Assembly: GCF_017168235.1 (NCBI RefSeq)
Contig: NZ_JABFAO010000015.1
Coordinates: forward strand, 62,001-126,000
From: Rhodococcus sp. KRD197
Lineage (GTDB): Bacteria > Actinomycetota > Actinomycetes > Mycobacteriales > Mycobacteriaceae
Length of the DNA stretch: 64,000 nucleotides
Reading direction: 5' to 3'
The notes under the pieces are model-generated. The model was given only the letters and a program-made list of their open reading frames with translations. It was not told the origin of the DNA and searched no databases. The position numbers and the translations under genes were made by a program. Shown here piece after piece: positions 1 through 9,147 of this stretch (its first letter is position 1; each line of letters begins with the position of its first letter).

Positions 1-99
1 CTCGGTTCGAGTCTCACTGTCGTCGAGCTGGACTGCGATCACATGGTCCCGCAAGCCAAGCCCGCCGATGTCGCAGCGCTGGTGCGTGAGCTTCTGTAG
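1..99 (+). CDS. Alpha/beta hydrolase, C-terminal end (partial)
   Basis: Only the last 32 codons are inside the window, ending in TAG at 97-99. The peptide reads VVELDCDHMVPQAKPADVAA and then a short helix. An Asp-His pair followed by a hydrophobic residue and a proline, with a closing amphipathic helix, is the usual end of an alpha/beta hydrolase, where this His is the catalytic base. The next gene starts on the base after the stop, so the two are probably co-transcribed. Substrate cannot be judged from this fragment. Confidence 0.6.
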   Translation, partial: LGSSLTVVELDCDHMVPQAKPADVAALVRELL

Positions 100-399
100 A
101 TGGCGGCGATCACCGAAGTCCAGATCGAGAGGGTGCGGTCGCTGGTCGCGTCGGTACCTGCCGGCAATGTCACCACCTACGGTGACATCGCCGACGCCGC
201 CGAGCTGTCCAGCCCCCGAACGGTCGGCGCGATCATGCGCATGGACTCCGCGGATCTTCCCTGGCATCGGGTGCTCTCCGCGAGCGGGAAGCCCGCTCCG
301 CACCTCGCGGAACGGCAGCTCGCCAAGCTTCGAGAGGAGGGCGTGACCGTCCGCGACGGTCGCGTCGATCTGAGCCTCGTTCGGTTCACCTTTTCGTGA
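100..399 (+). CDS. Alkyltransferase-like protein (ATL, MGMT family)
   Basis: A 99-residue protein covering only the DNA-binding domain of the O6-alkylguanine-DNA alkyltransferase family. It has the winged-helix segment (GNVTTYGDIA, residues 22-31) and the arginine-finger region. The active-site motif PCHR of true alkyltransferases is PWHR at residues 54-57, with Trp55 in place of the acceptor Cys. That is the signature of ATL proteins, which bind alkylated guanine without repairing it and hand the lesion to nucleotide excision repair. The ATG directly follows the upstream stop codon. Family assignment is firm; the role in this organism is inferred. Confidence 0.9.
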   Translation: MAAITEVQIERVRSLVASVPAGNVTTYGDIADAAELSSPRTVGAIMRMDSADLPWHRVLSASGKPAPHLAERQLAKLREEGVTVRDGRVDLSLVRFTFS

Positions 400-442
400 C
401 CTGGCCGTACCCGCCCACGGCCACCTACTAGGGTTTCCGGGT

Positions 443-880
443 ATGGACCTGGGACAGTTCGATCCGCGTGCGACGGCACCGTATGCCCTGTCGAAAGCGA
501 GCCCGTTCGTCGCCTCTGCCGGTCTCGTCGTCGACGACGTTTCCGGTGTCCGCGTCGTCGGTCACATCGAGTTGGGCCCCGACCACTTCACCCCGTGGGG
601 CGTCGTGCACGGCGGTGTCTACACGACGGCGGTCGAGACCGCGGCGAGCATCGGCGCCAGCGAAGCAGTCAAAGACCGAGGGGAATTCGCGGTCGGCGTG
701 CACAACGGAACCGATTTTCTTCGAGCGAGCAAAGGTGGACGAGTCGACGTCGTTGCCGAGCCACTGCAACAGGGCCGCGTCCAGCAATTGTGGCTGGTGA
801 CGATCACGGCCTCCGACAGCGGCAAGACCATCGCGCGTGGTCAGGTGCGGTTGCAGAACGTACCACTGCCGCCGCAGTGA
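443..880 (+). CDS. PaaI-type hotdog-fold thioesterase
   Basis: A 145-residue single hotdog domain. The motif HGGVY at residues 56-60 sits on the central helix, preceded by PDHFTPWG and followed by an Ala-rich stretch (AVETAASIGA), as in PaaI/YbgC-like acyl-CoA thioesterases. These form tetramers in the cytoplasm and hydrolyse aromatic or acyl-CoA thioesters; the substrate is unknown here. Its TGA shares one base with the ATG of the MobA-MoeA gene, so the two are translationally linked, although no functional tie between them is obvious. Confidence 0.88.
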   Translation: MDLGQFDPRATAPYALSKASPFVASAGLVVDDVSGVRVVGHIELGPDHFTPWGVVHGGVYTTAVETAASIGASEAVKDRGEFAVGVHNGTDFLRASKGGRVDVVAEPLQQGRVQQLWLVTITASDSGKTIARGQVRLQNVPLPPQ

Positions 881-2628
881 TGTCCGACGACGTTGCAACC
901 GTCGACGCTGTGATCCTTGCCGGCGGAACCGCGCGCAGAATGGGTGGAGTGGACAAGCCCGGCCTCACGGTCGGTGGAGTGAGCCTGGTTCAGCGCGCGA
1001 TCGATGCCGCGGCGAGCTGTCGACGCATCGTGGTGGTCGGGCCGCACCGGGGCGATCTCGAGGCGCACGTGAAACAGGTGCGCGAGGACCCAGCGGGCGG
1101 AGGTCCGGTCGCTGCCATAGCCGCCGGTCTGGCTGCTCTCGGTCCGGATGTCGGGGACGTCGTTCTCGTGCTCGCTGCCGATGTCCCCTTCGTCGGGACC
1201 TCCACTGTTGCAAAGCTTGTACGTGCCGCAGCACAGCAGTCCGCCGCGTTCGTCGTCGACGAGGCCGGCCGGACACAGTATCTGCTCGGCGCGTGGCAAC
1301 GCCGAACCCTTGTCGAGGCCGTCACTGGACTCGATACCGTCCACAACGCCTCCCTGCGGGTGTTGGTCCCCACCGATCACGGTGAAATCAGGGTCGACGG
1401 CGTCGGCGACTGCGACACCGTCGAGGATCTCCGGCGGGCGCGGCTGCGAGCGGCTGCGGAGAACCCGCGATCTGCCGCAATCGACTTCGATCGAGTCCGC
1501 GCCGTCGTCGACAGCGGCCTCGCCCCGCTGCCACCCCGTCCCATAGCGGTCAACGCTGCAGGGGGTTGCGTTCTTGCGCAACCTCTTTCCGCTGCCGCAG
1601 CGCTCCCACAAGTGGACATTTCGGCGATGGACGGTTACGCCGTGTCCGGCGAAGCGCCGTGGACGCTGCGCGCGGATGTGGCCTATGCCGGCACATCCGA
1701 TCTTCCCGCTCTGCTCGCGGGTGAAGCCGTCCGGATCGCCACCGGCGCCGCGGTACCCGCCGGGGCGACGGCTGTGGTGCGTGATGAGTTCGTCGAGCAT
1801 TTCGACGGCGAACTGACATTACGGAAGGGCGCACCCGCACGGGACGATCGCCGACAAGTGGGGGAAGACTGGCACGTGGGAGCGCTGCTCGTTCCGGCGG
1901 GCACAGTGGTCTCCGAGGCAGTGATGTCCGTCGCACTGAGCGCGGAGGTAACCGAGTTGACGGTTCGTGGGCCCGTTCGTGCGCGAATTCTGTCGAGTGG
2001 CAGTGAGATTCGTGTCAACGGCCCCCTTCACCCTGGGCAGACCCGGGACACGATCGGTCCCGTCATTCCCGGTTACCTCCGCGCCTGCGGCATCGACGTA
2101 GTCGGGTCCGCACACCTCGAGGATTCACCGAGCGCTTTCGACGACGCACTGATCGACCCGGGTGATGCGGACATGCTGATCGTCATCGGGGCGACGGGCG
2201 GCGGCGCCGCTGACCGACTGCGGACCGCGCTGATCTCAGCGGATGCGCATGTCCTGATCGATCGAGTTGCTGTCCGTCCCGGTGGGTCGCAAATCGCCGC
2301 GGTGCTTCCGTCCGGGGTCGTCGTTCTGGGACTGCCGGGCAACCCCCTGGCCGCCATCATCACCACGATGACGACGGGTGCCGCGATCGCCGACGCCCTG
2401 ACCGTCCGCCACCGGGCGCCGGGCCATCTCGGCCACGTGTCCAATGCGGAAGCCGTGCGTTCATCGGTCACACGGATCGTTCCGGTCACCAGTCAGGGCA
2501 TGGCGTGGCTGGCCGAATCGCACCTGCGGACCGCGCATCTGCTGCAGATCGCATTCCACGAAGCGTTGGCCGTGGTGCCTCCGGACGTCACATCCGATAC
2601 GCCGGTTGAACTGATCTTCCTACCGTAG
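880..2628 (+). CDS. MobA-MoeA fusion, molybdenum cofactor biosynthesis
   Basis: A 582-residue two-domain protein. Residues 1 to about 190 are a MobA-like nucleotidyltransferase with the motif LAGGTARRMGGVDKP near the N-terminus, used to attach GMP to molybdopterin. From about residue 205 a complete MoeA follows, with DISAMDGYAV, the ATGAAVPAGATAVV segment and the C-terminal LPGNPLAA loop; MoeA inserts molybdate into adenylated molybdopterin. Two consecutive late steps are therefore fused. The start ATG overlaps the thioesterase stop by one base. The 3' end overlaps the convergent cbiX gene by 41 bp. In this setting the cofactor would serve nitrate reductase, whose gene is not in the window. 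Confidence 0.92.
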   Translation: MSDDVATVDAVILAGGTARRMGGVDKPGLTVGGVSLVQRAIDAAASCRRIVVVGPHRGDLEAHVKQVREDPAGGGPVAAIAAGLAALGPDVGDVVLVLAADVPFVGTSTVAKLVRAAAQQSAAFVVDEAGRTQYLLGAWQRRTLVEAVTGLDTVHNASLRVLVPTDHGEIRVDGVGDCDTVEDLRRARLRAAAENPRSAAIDFDRVRAVVDSGLAPLPPRPIAVNAAGGCVLAQPLSAAAALPQVDISAMDGYAVSGEAPWTLRADVAYAGTSDLPALLAGEAVRIATGAAVPAGATAVVRDEFVEHFDGELTLRKGAPARDDRRQVGEDWHVGALLVPAGTVVSEAVMSVALSAEVTELTVRGPVRARILSSGSEIRVNGPLHPGQTRDTIGPVIPGYLRACGIDVVGSAHLEDSPSAFDDALIDPGDADMLIVIGATGGGAADRLRTALISADAHVLIDRVAVRPGGSQIAAVLPSGVVVLGLPGNPLAAIITTMTTGAAIADALTVRHRAPGHLGHVSNAEAVRSSVTRIVPVTSQGMAWLAESHLRTAHLLQIAFHEALAVVPPDVTSDTPVELIFLP

Positions 2629-3325
2629 CCAACTGCCGGCTGCCCTCCAGGTAGCGATCAGCGACGAGGTCGATGATCGCCGGATGAACACCGAGCGGAT
2701 CGGCAACGCCGTCGGCTCCGGCATCGGCGAGGCGATTGTGAAAAAGCCCGCGCGCCAGCAGATACGACGCCACGAATACCCTCGTGTGGCCGCTGGCCCG
2801 CAGCGTCGAAACCGCCTCGGCGACCGTCGGTGTGGCAGTGGCGACGTAACCGATGCGCACTGGCGCCTGCGTGCGGTCGGCGAGCATGGACGCAGCTCGG
2901 CGGTGTTCCAGAAGCGCCCTGCGATCGGACGAGCCGGCAGCGGCGAGCACTACTGCCTCACCCGGTTGCCACCCCGCGTCGCGAAGCCGGGCAAACATCA
3001 CCTCGGCGAGCACGGGATCCGGCCCCAGCGCCCTCGTCACCACCACGTTTCCATGGTTGCTCTCGGCGATTTCACGCGGGACGTCGGTGTGAACGTGGTA
3101 CCCGGACGCGAGAAACGCGGGTACGACAACAGCAGGTTCGGACAGTTCCCGAAGCACCTCCGACGGCGACGGGCCCAGGACATCCACGAAGGCAACACGG
3201 GTGGTGCCCACTTGCCGAGCCAGTACCTCGGCCATGTCGGCCACCATCTGAACACCACGGGGATTGCGCGTGCCGTGCGCAACGAGGACAAGGACTGGAT
3301 CTGTGGTCGCGCTATCGACGGACAT
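2588..3325 (-). CDS. Sirohydrochlorin chelatase (CbiX/SirB-like)
   Basis: A 245-residue class II chelatase. It begins VLVLVAHGTRNPRG with the metal-binding His near the N-terminus, has a second half with the YVATATPTVAEAV segment, and contains VVPAFLASGYHVHTDVP with further conserved His. These enzymes insert Fe2+ (or Co2+) into sirohydrochlorin; next to nirBD, sirohaem for nitrite reductase is the likely product. The start ATG follows the stop of the upstream regulator gene by one base, with a purine-rich AAGGGAAG before it inside that gene. The longer reading frame upstream is just overlap. The 3' end overlaps mobA-moeA. Confidence 0.9.
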   Translation of the reverse strand: MSVDSATTDPVLVLVAHGTRNPRGVQMVADMAEVLARQVGTTRVAFVDVLGPSPSEVLRELSEPAVVVPAFLASGYHVHTDVPREIAESNHGNVVVTRALGPDPVLAEVMFARLRDAGWQPGEAVVLAAAGSSDRRALLEHRRAASMLADRTQAPVRIGYVATATPTVAEAVSTLRASGHTRVFVASYLLARGLFHNRLADAGADGVADPLGVHPAIIDLVADRYLEGSRQLATVGRSVQPAYRM

Positions 3326-3326
3326 T

Positions 3327-4550
3327 TCAGTACTTCCCTTCCGAGACAACGGTAGGCACCTTCGAGCCGGCCTCCGCACCGAACGGATCCGCAACCCCGG
3401 TCGGTTCCGAAATCGGCGCATCGGGCTCCATGGCGAGCCGATACCCACGCTTGACGACCGTCTGAACGATCTTGGGCGCGCCGAGCGAGGATCGAAGTCG
3501 AGTCATAGCGGTCTCCACTGCGTGCGTGTCATCACCGCCACCGGGCAGCGCGGCGAGGAGCTCATCCCTCGACACCACACGTCCCGGCCTGTAGGCCAGA
3601 GTCTTGATCAAGGCCATCCCTGCTGGCGATACCGGCCGTACCTCACCATCGACGACGACGCATCGGCTGCGGACACTGAGTGCATGCCCCCCGGCGTCCA
3701 CCGGCATCGATCGCCGCGGCAGCTCCTCGGCGATGTGGCGCGCAAGAGCACCGAGCCGGGCCCGATCCGGTTGCGTGGTACACACTTTCATCTGTTCCAA
3801 CGGCGCCGCTGTGACGGGACCGACGCACACGGGCAGCACACGGGTACGCATCGAATGAAGGAGCGGCTCGAGCACACCGTTCTCGTCGGCCCGCATGAGC
3901 AGCGAAGCCACGGCAGGCGCGCTGGTGAAACTGACAGCGTCGAGATCCCCGAGAACCACCGCCTCGATCATGCGGTCCATCGGACTACCGTCGTCCGGCG
4001 CCGTCCACCGGTACACGGGAACCGGAACGACGTCAGCTCCGGCGTCGCGCAGCGCCTCACAGAAGTCGGGCATCGGCTCCCACTCCGTTGTCGCCCCGTG
4101 CAATTGCACAGCGATACGGGTTCCCTTCACTCCCTCGCGCAGCAGGTGTTCGAGGACCTCCGCAGAGGACTCCGACACCGGACTCCACTCCTCGCGCAGA
4201 TCGGCGGCACGAATGGCACCCTTCGCCTTGGGCCCACGCGCAAGCAAACGGGACGTGGCCAACGCGCGGCCGAGGCTCTCGGCGCGACCCCACCCCTCAG
4301 CAGCCTCCATCCAACCGCGGAAGCCGATTCCCGTTGTTGCAACCGTGATCTCAGGAGGATTGTCGATGATGCTCGACGTCACGCGCTCCAACTCGGCATC
4401 GTCGGCGAGCGGAATGATTCGAATCGCAGGGGCGTGCATCACCGACGCGCCGCGCCGAACCAGTAGCGTCGCCAACTCCTCAGCCCTGCGCGACGCCGTG
4501 ATCCCGACAGCGAACCCAGCGAGCGGCTCCGCTCCGGCTTCCAAGATCAT
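3327..4550 (-). CDS. nnaR: HemD-like protein with winged-helix domain (NnaR-type nitrogen regulator)
   Basis: 407 residues. Residues 1 to about 260 form a uroporphyrinogen-III synthase (HemD) fold, with GITASRRAEELA at the start and VSFTSAPAVASLL in the second half. Residues about 275-375 form an OmpR-type winged helix (LIKTLAYRPGRVVSRDELL ... AVETAMTRLRSSLG, then VKRGYRL). This architecture is that of NnaR, described in Streptomyces and mycobacteria as a co-activator with GlnR of nitrate and nitrite assimilation genes. Its position between nirD and cbiX fits. It overlaps nirD by 4 nt (ATGA). Whether the HemD domain is still catalytic cannot be seen. Confidence 0.88.
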   Translation of the reverse strand: MILEAGAEPLAGFAVGITASRRAEELATLLVRRGASVMHAPAIRIIPLADDAELERVTSSIIDNPPEITVATTGIGFRGWMEAAEGWGRAESLGRALATSRLLARGPKAKGAIRAADLREEWSPVSESSAEVLEHLLREGVKGTRIAVQLHGATTEWEPMPDFCEALRDAGADVVPVPVYRWTAPDDGSPMDRMIEAVVLGDLDAVSFTSAPAVASLLMRADENGVLEPLLHSMRTRVLPVCVGPVTAAPLEQMKVCTTQPDRARLGALARHIAEELPRRSMPVDAGGHALSVRSRCVVVDGEVRPVSPAGMALIKTLAYRPGRVVSRDELLAALPGGGDDTHAVETAMTRLRSSLGAPKIVQTVVKRGYRLAMEPDAPISEPTGVADPFGAEAGSKVPTVVSEGKY

Positions 4551-4942
4551 GTCGATTGGCCGCGCACGAAGATCACGCCATCGACGACGGACGTTTCGAA
4601 CGAGCCGAGCCCTACTGTGTCATCGTCCAGGCATCGACCGTCGACCAGCGAGAACACCTGCTTGAGCAGCGGCGACGCTACCGTAGGCTCGCCAGCACGG
4701 TCTCCGACCAAACCACGCGACATGACCGCGGCGCGTCCGAACGGATCGATGTTGCCGACCGCACGCAGCCCACCATCGGCCAGTAGAAACAGCGCAACCT
4801 GTGTGCCGCCACGAAGCAGAACAGCGACACCTCTACCCGGAACCAGGGCATCCAGGGCACATGCAGCGGTCCACCCCTCAGCGGTTCGAGGAACCGTGTT
4901 GGTTCGAGAATCGGTGTTGGTTCCAGAATCGATGACAGTCAT
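4547..4942 (-). CDS. nirD: Nitrite reductase small subunit NirD
   Basis: A 131-residue Rieske-like domain of the NirD type. It shows GRGVAVLLRGGTQVALFLL, the NIDPFGRAAVMSRGL segment and a final GVIFV strand. The Cys-His ligands of true Rieske centres are absent, as is normal for NirD. It pairs with NirB to reduce nitrite to ammonium with NAD(P)H. An in-frame GTG lies one codon upstream, but GGAGG sits 6 nt before the ATG used here and only 3 nt before the GTG. It follows nirB by about 110 nt and overlaps nnaR. Confidence 0.93.
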   Translation of the reverse strand: MTVIDSGTNTDSRTNTVPRTAEGWTAACALDALVPGRGVAVLLRGGTQVALFLLADGGLRAVGNIDPFGRAAVMSRGLVGDRAGEPTVASPLLKQVFSLVDGRCLDDDTVGLGSFETSVVDGVIFVRGQST

Positions 4943-5056
4943 CACGTACCTCCTTGTGCTATTGCACGTTGCCGATGTTTCTTCGTCGTTAAGTAGCGAT
5001 TACCCGGGTGTGCACATGTCTCGATAGTCGCGATAGTCGTGATCGGCTCAGCTCGA

Positions 5057-7555
5057 CTAACCGCCGAACGTCGGCATTCCCATGAGGACGGGCACCTTGC
5101 GGGCCCCGCTTTCGTCGAACGCAACCGTCGGGTCCGGTTCATCCGGTGCGTTGACGAACGAGACGAACCGCCCCAGCTTCTCCTCGTCCTCGAGCACGCC
5201 CGCCCACTCGTCCCGATACCCCGCGACGTGGCGGGCCATGTCCGCTTCCAGCTCCGCACCGATACCCAGGCTGTCTTCACAGACCACCGCCTTGAGATGC
5301 TCGAGACCGCCGTCGAGAGAGTCGAGCCACGGCGCGGTGCGCTGCAATCGGTCGGCGGTGCGGACGTAGAACATCAGGTACCTGTCTATGTAGCTGACCA
5401 GGGTCGCATCATCGAGGTTCGAAGCCAGCAGCTGCGCGTGCTTGGGCGATTGGCCGCCATTGCCTGCCACGTACAGATTCCAGCCGCCCTCGGTGGCGAT
5501 GACCCCGACATCCTTGCCGCGAGCCTCGGCACATTCGCGAGCGCACCCGGAGACACCGAATTTGATCTTGTGCGGCGAACGCAATCCCCGGTATCGGTTC
5601 TCGAGATCGACGGCCATGCCTACCGAGTCCTGAACGCCGTACCGGCACCAACTCGATCCCACACAGCTTTTCACCGTCCGCAGGGATTTTCCGTAGGCCT
5701 GACCCGACTCCATACCGGCATCGACCAAGCGCTTCCAGATCGCCGGCAGCTGCTCGACGCGTGCGCCGAACATGTCGATCCGTTGGCCTCCCGTCACCTT
5801 GGTGTACAGACCGAAGTCGCGGGCAACCTCACCGATCACGATGAGCTGCTCGGGTGTGCATTCGCCGCCAGGCATACGCGGCACCACCGAATACGTGCCG
5901 TTCTTCTGGATGTTCGCCAAGAAGTGGTCGTTGGTGTCCTGCAGCGAGGCCTGCTCACCGTCGAGAATGTGGTCCGAGGAGGTCGACGCCAGGATCGAGG
6001 CCACCACCGGCTTGCAGATGTCGCAACCGGTTCCCTTGCCGTACTTGGCAATGAGCGAGGAAAACGTGCGTGTATTCGTGGCCCGCACGATCTCGTACAG
6101 CTCGGCGCGCGACTGACCGAAGTGCTCACACAGAGCCTTCGACATCACGACACCGGACGCTGCGAGAAGTTGCTTGATCGACGGTAGGCAACCACCACAG
6201 GTCGTGCCCGCCGACGTGCAACTCTTCACCGCAGCAACATCGCAGGCACCGTCGGCGATCGCGCCACAGATCGCACCCTTGGTGACCCCGTTGCACGAAC
6301 AGATCTCTGCCTCGTCGGGCAAAGCTCCCATGCCGACCTGTTCGGCCGCCGGCGAGATCAACGAACCCGGATCCCCCGGCAGCTCACGCCCGACCAGTGG
6401 CCGCAGCAGCGAGTAGGCACTCGCGTCGCCCACGAGAATTCCGCCGAGGAGCGTCTTTGCATCGTCGGATACGACCAGTTTGGAGTAAGTGCCCTTGGGC
6501 GCGTCGCTGAAGACCACCTCGAGCGCACCCGGTGTCGCGGCCATGGCGTCGCCGAAGCTGGCGACGTCGACTCCCATGAGCTTGAGCTTGGTGGACATAT
6601 CCGCCCCGGGGAACTCCGCCGCGCCGCCCAGCAGGCGATCCGCGACGACCTCGGCCGTGGAGTAGCCGGGAGCAACCAGACCGTAGCAGCGCCCCTCCAC
6701 GGCAGCACATTCACCGATGGCGTAGACGGCGGGATCAGCTGTACGACAACCGGTATCGACCATGATTCCACCGCGCTCGCCGACCTCGAGACCACAATCT
6801 CGGGCCAGCTGATCCTGCGGACGAACACCGGCGGAGAACACCAGCAACGCGGCATCGATGACGCTGCCGTCCGACAGTTCGACGGTCAGTCCGGCGCCGT
6901 CGGGCTTCTCGGTGATCGACGAGGTGCCCACTCCGACGTGGACGTCGAGACCGAGTTCGGTGACCAGGCGGGCCAGCAGAGCTCCGCCGCCCTCGTCGAC
7001 CTGCAACGGCATGAGCCGGGGCGCGAATTCGACGACATGCGGTGTCATGCCCAGCTTCTTCAGCGCGTTCGCCGCTTCGAGACCGAGTAGCCCGCCCCCT
7101 ACTACGACTCCGACTGCACCCGGTCCCGCGGCCTCGGCACGCGCCCTGATCCGGTCGAGGTCATCGAGCGTCCGGTAGACGAAACACCCGTCGAGATCGT
7201 GACCGGTGATCGGCGGTACGAATGGGTAGGAACCGGTGGCGAACACCAGAGCGTCGTAATCGACGATCTCGCCGGTGGAGGTCGTCACCGTCCTCGCGGT
7301 GCGATCGACACTGTCCGCGCGAACTCCGAGGCGCATGTCGACCACCGTGTCACCGGGGTAGTCGTTGCCTGCGAGCGCGAGTTCCTTATGATCCCAGGCG
7401 CCCACGTATGAGGACAACCCCACGCGGTCGTACGCCGGTAGTGCTTCCTCGCAGAGCACCGTGACTTTCCAGTCACCAGAGTCGTCACGTGCGCGCAACG
7501 CCTCGACGAACCGGTGTCCGACCATGCCGTGTCCTATTACCACCGCGTTCTTCAC
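5057..7555 (-). CDS. nirB: Nitrite reductase large subunit NirB
   Basis: 832 residues with the full NirB domain order. An FAD/NADH disulfide-oxidoreductase domain (residues 1 to about 320; VVVGGGLLGLEAA) is followed by a BFD-like [2Fe-2S] domain (ICSCNGV ... CTSAGTTCGGC, near 420-460). A second cysteine-bearing insert (GTGCDICKP) precedes the C-terminal sirohaem/[4Fe-4S] half, with its ligand motifs SCVGSSWCRYG and SGCARECAEA. It performs six-electron reduction of nitrite to ammonium. The start is GTG with AAAGGA 7 nt upstream. It lies 51 nt after narK and just before nirD, the classic assimilatory operon. Confidence 0.97.
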   Translation of the reverse strand: MKNAVVIGHGMVGHRFVEALRARDDSGDWKVTVLCEEALPAYDRVGLSSYVGAWDHKELALAGNDYPGDTVVDMRLGVRADSVDRTARTVTTSTGEIVDYDALVFATGSYPFVPPITGHDLDGCFVYRTLDDLDRIRARAEAAGPGAVGVVVGGGLLGLEAANALKKLGMTPHVVEFAPRLMPLQVDEGGGALLARLVTELGLDVHVGVGTSSITEKPDGAGLTVELSDGSVIDAALLVFSAGVRPQDQLARDCGLEVGERGGIMVDTGCRTADPAVYAIGECAAVEGRCYGLVAPGYSTAEVVADRLLGGAAEFPGADMSTKLKLMGVDVASFGDAMAATPGALEVVFSDAPKGTYSKLVVSDDAKTLLGGILVGDASAYSLLRPLVGRELPGDPGSLISPAAEQVGMGALPDEAEICSCNGVTKGAICGAIADGACDVAAVKSCTSAGTTCGGCLPSIKQLLAASGVVMSKALCEHFGQSRAELYEIVRATNTRTFSSLIAKYGKGTGCDICKPVVASILASTSSDHILDGEQASLQDTNDHFLANIQKNGTYSVVPRMPGGECTPEQLIVIGEVARDFGLYTKVTGGQRIDMFGARVEQLPAIWKRLVDAGMESGQAYGKSLRTVKSCVGSSWCRYGVQDSVGMAVDLENRYRGLRSPHKIKFGVSGCARECAEARGKDVGVIATEGGWNLYVAGNGGQSPKHAQLLASNLDDATLVSYIDRYLMFYVRTADRLQRTAPWLDSLDGGLEHLKAVVCEDSLGIGAELEADMARHVAGYRDEWAGVLEDEEKLGRFVSFVNAPDEPDPTVAFDESGARKVPVLMGMPTFGG

Positions 7556-7606
7556 GTGGGGTCCTTTCCGAAGTACTTTGGTCGAGATGTTTCGCGAGCG
7601 GTCGTA

Positions 7607-9097
7607 TCAGACCGAGCGGCCGGCCGGAGCGGCGTTCGAATCTGCGCCGCTTTGCTTGCGGAGGTAGACCGCCCAGGTGAGGAAGCAGCACACCACGTAG
7701 AAGATCAGGAAGACCCAGAATGCAGTCGTGGCCGACTTCGCTTCACCCGAATACGAAGCGCGGAGAACGAGATTGATCCCTACTCCACCCAGTGCACCGA
7801 CGGCACCAGCGATTCCGATGAGTGCGCCCGACATCCGACGAGACCAGTGCTGCTGTTCGTCGACCGTCATGCCCTTCAACTCGACCGACTTCGCTGCGAA
7901 GATCGCCGGGATCATCTTGTAGACCGAACCGTTACCGATTCCCGAGAGCAGGAAAAGCAGGATGAAGCCCACGACGAAGAGAACCATCATCGTTCCGGTT
8001 GCCGCGCCTGCCGTGTTGTCGTGCCAAGTACCGGCCACGACGAGCAGCCCCGTGGAGAACACCATCGCCACGAACGTGTAGAGCGTGATCTTGCCGCCGC
8101 CGATCTTGTCGGCGAGCTTGCCGCCGTAGGGACGAGAGATGGAGCCGAGCAGTGGTCCGATGAAGGCGATTTGAGCGGCGCTCAGCGATGCCTGCGCCTG
8201 CTGAGCTGGGGTTGCAGGTGCACCGTCGGTCAATCCGGCCAGGAAGTTGATCTGCAGTACCTGCCCGAATGCAAAGCTGAAGCCGATGAACGATCCGAAT
8301 GTGCCGATGTAGAGGAATGCGATCCACCACGAGTCCGCGAACTTCATGACGTCGATCATCGAGCGCCCGTTGGTCTTCTGGTTGTCGAGATTGTCCATGT
8401 ACAACGCAGCACCGACAGCGGCGGCGGCGATGAGGACGAGGTATATGGCGCAGACGATTTCGGGTGCAGTGTTGCCGACAGTAGCGATGACGAGCAGACC
8501 GATGAGCTGGATGACCGGCACACCGATGTTTCCGCCACCTGCGTTGAGCCCCAGAGCCCAACCCTTCTCACGCTGGGGGTAGAAGGCGTTGATGTTGGTC
8601 ATCGACGAGGCGAAGTTTCCGCCACCGAGCCCGGCAAAGGCGGCGATGATGATGTAGGTCGTGTACGAAGCGGGATTGAGCATGAAGTACATGGTCAGCA
8701 CCGTGGGAACGAGCAGAACCAATGCGCTGAAGATCGTCCAGTTGCGACCGCCGAACTTGGCGGTGGCGAACGTGTACGGGATTCGCAGTATCGCGCCTAC
8801 CAGGGTCGGTACCGCGACGAGGAAGAACTTGCCCGCTGCATCGATGCCGTACACGGAGAGGGGCATGAACAGCACCATCACCGACCAAATGGACCAGATG
8901 GAGAATCCGACATGCTCCGCGATGACGGACCAGATCAGGTTGCGCTTGGCGATGTGCTTGCCGCCGGCTTCCCAGGCCTCGATGTCCTCGGAATCCCAAT
9001 GGCGGATGTGGTGGTTGACCGAAACGGGGACGGTTCCCGGCTTCGGGCGTTGAGTCGAGGACGTATCGGTTGATGGAGCCTCGGGGCTACTTGTCAC
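7607..9097 (-). CDS. narK: Nitrate/nitrite transporter NarK (MFS)
   Basis: 496 residues, about 12 membrane helices. The two nitrate-signature regions are present: AGLGGGNFASSMTNINAFYP and GIGNGSVYKMIPAIF. An N-terminal cytoplasmic stretch of about 45 residues with HWDSEDIEAWE precedes the first helix, as in actinobacterial NarK/NasA. The start chosen is GTG 9097, six nt after a perfect AGGAGG; the earlier GTG at 9115 would place that Shine-Dalgarno inside the coding region. It heads the narK-nirB-nirD-nnaR-cbiX unit and brings in nitrate or exports nitrite. Confidence 0.93.
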   Translation of the reverse strand: MTSSPEAPSTDTSSTQRPKPGTVPVSVNHHIRHWDSEDIEAWEAGGKHIAKRNLIWSVIAEHVGFSIWSIWSVMVLFMPLSVYGIDAAGKFFLVAVPTLVGAILRIPYTFATAKFGGRNWTIFSALVLLVPTVLTMYFMLNPASYTTYIIIAAFAGLGGGNFASSMTNINAFYPQREKGWALGLNAGGGNIGVPVIQLIGLLVIATVGNTAPEIVCAIYLVLIAAAAVGAALYMDNLDNQKTNGRSMIDVMKFADSWWIAFLYIGTFGSFIGFSFAFGQVLQINFLAGLTDGAPATPAQQAQASLSAAQIAFIGPLLGSISRPYGGKLADKIGGGKITLYTFVAMVFSTGLLVVAGTWHDNTAGAATGTMMVLFVVGFILLFLLSGIGNGSVYKMIPAIFAAKSVELKGMTVDEQQHWSRRMSGALIGIAGAVGALGGVGINLVLRASYSGEAKSATTAFWVFLIFYVVCCFLTWAVYLRKQSGADSNAAPAGRSV

Positions 9098-9147
9098 GTT
9101 GGGCCTCCTGATCACGTGGGAGACCCAAAGATAGAAAAGCCATGTTG

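Noticed and set aside
5039..6187. 382-codon plus-strand frame opposite nirB
   Set aside because: Antisense of the sirohaem domain; no family match.
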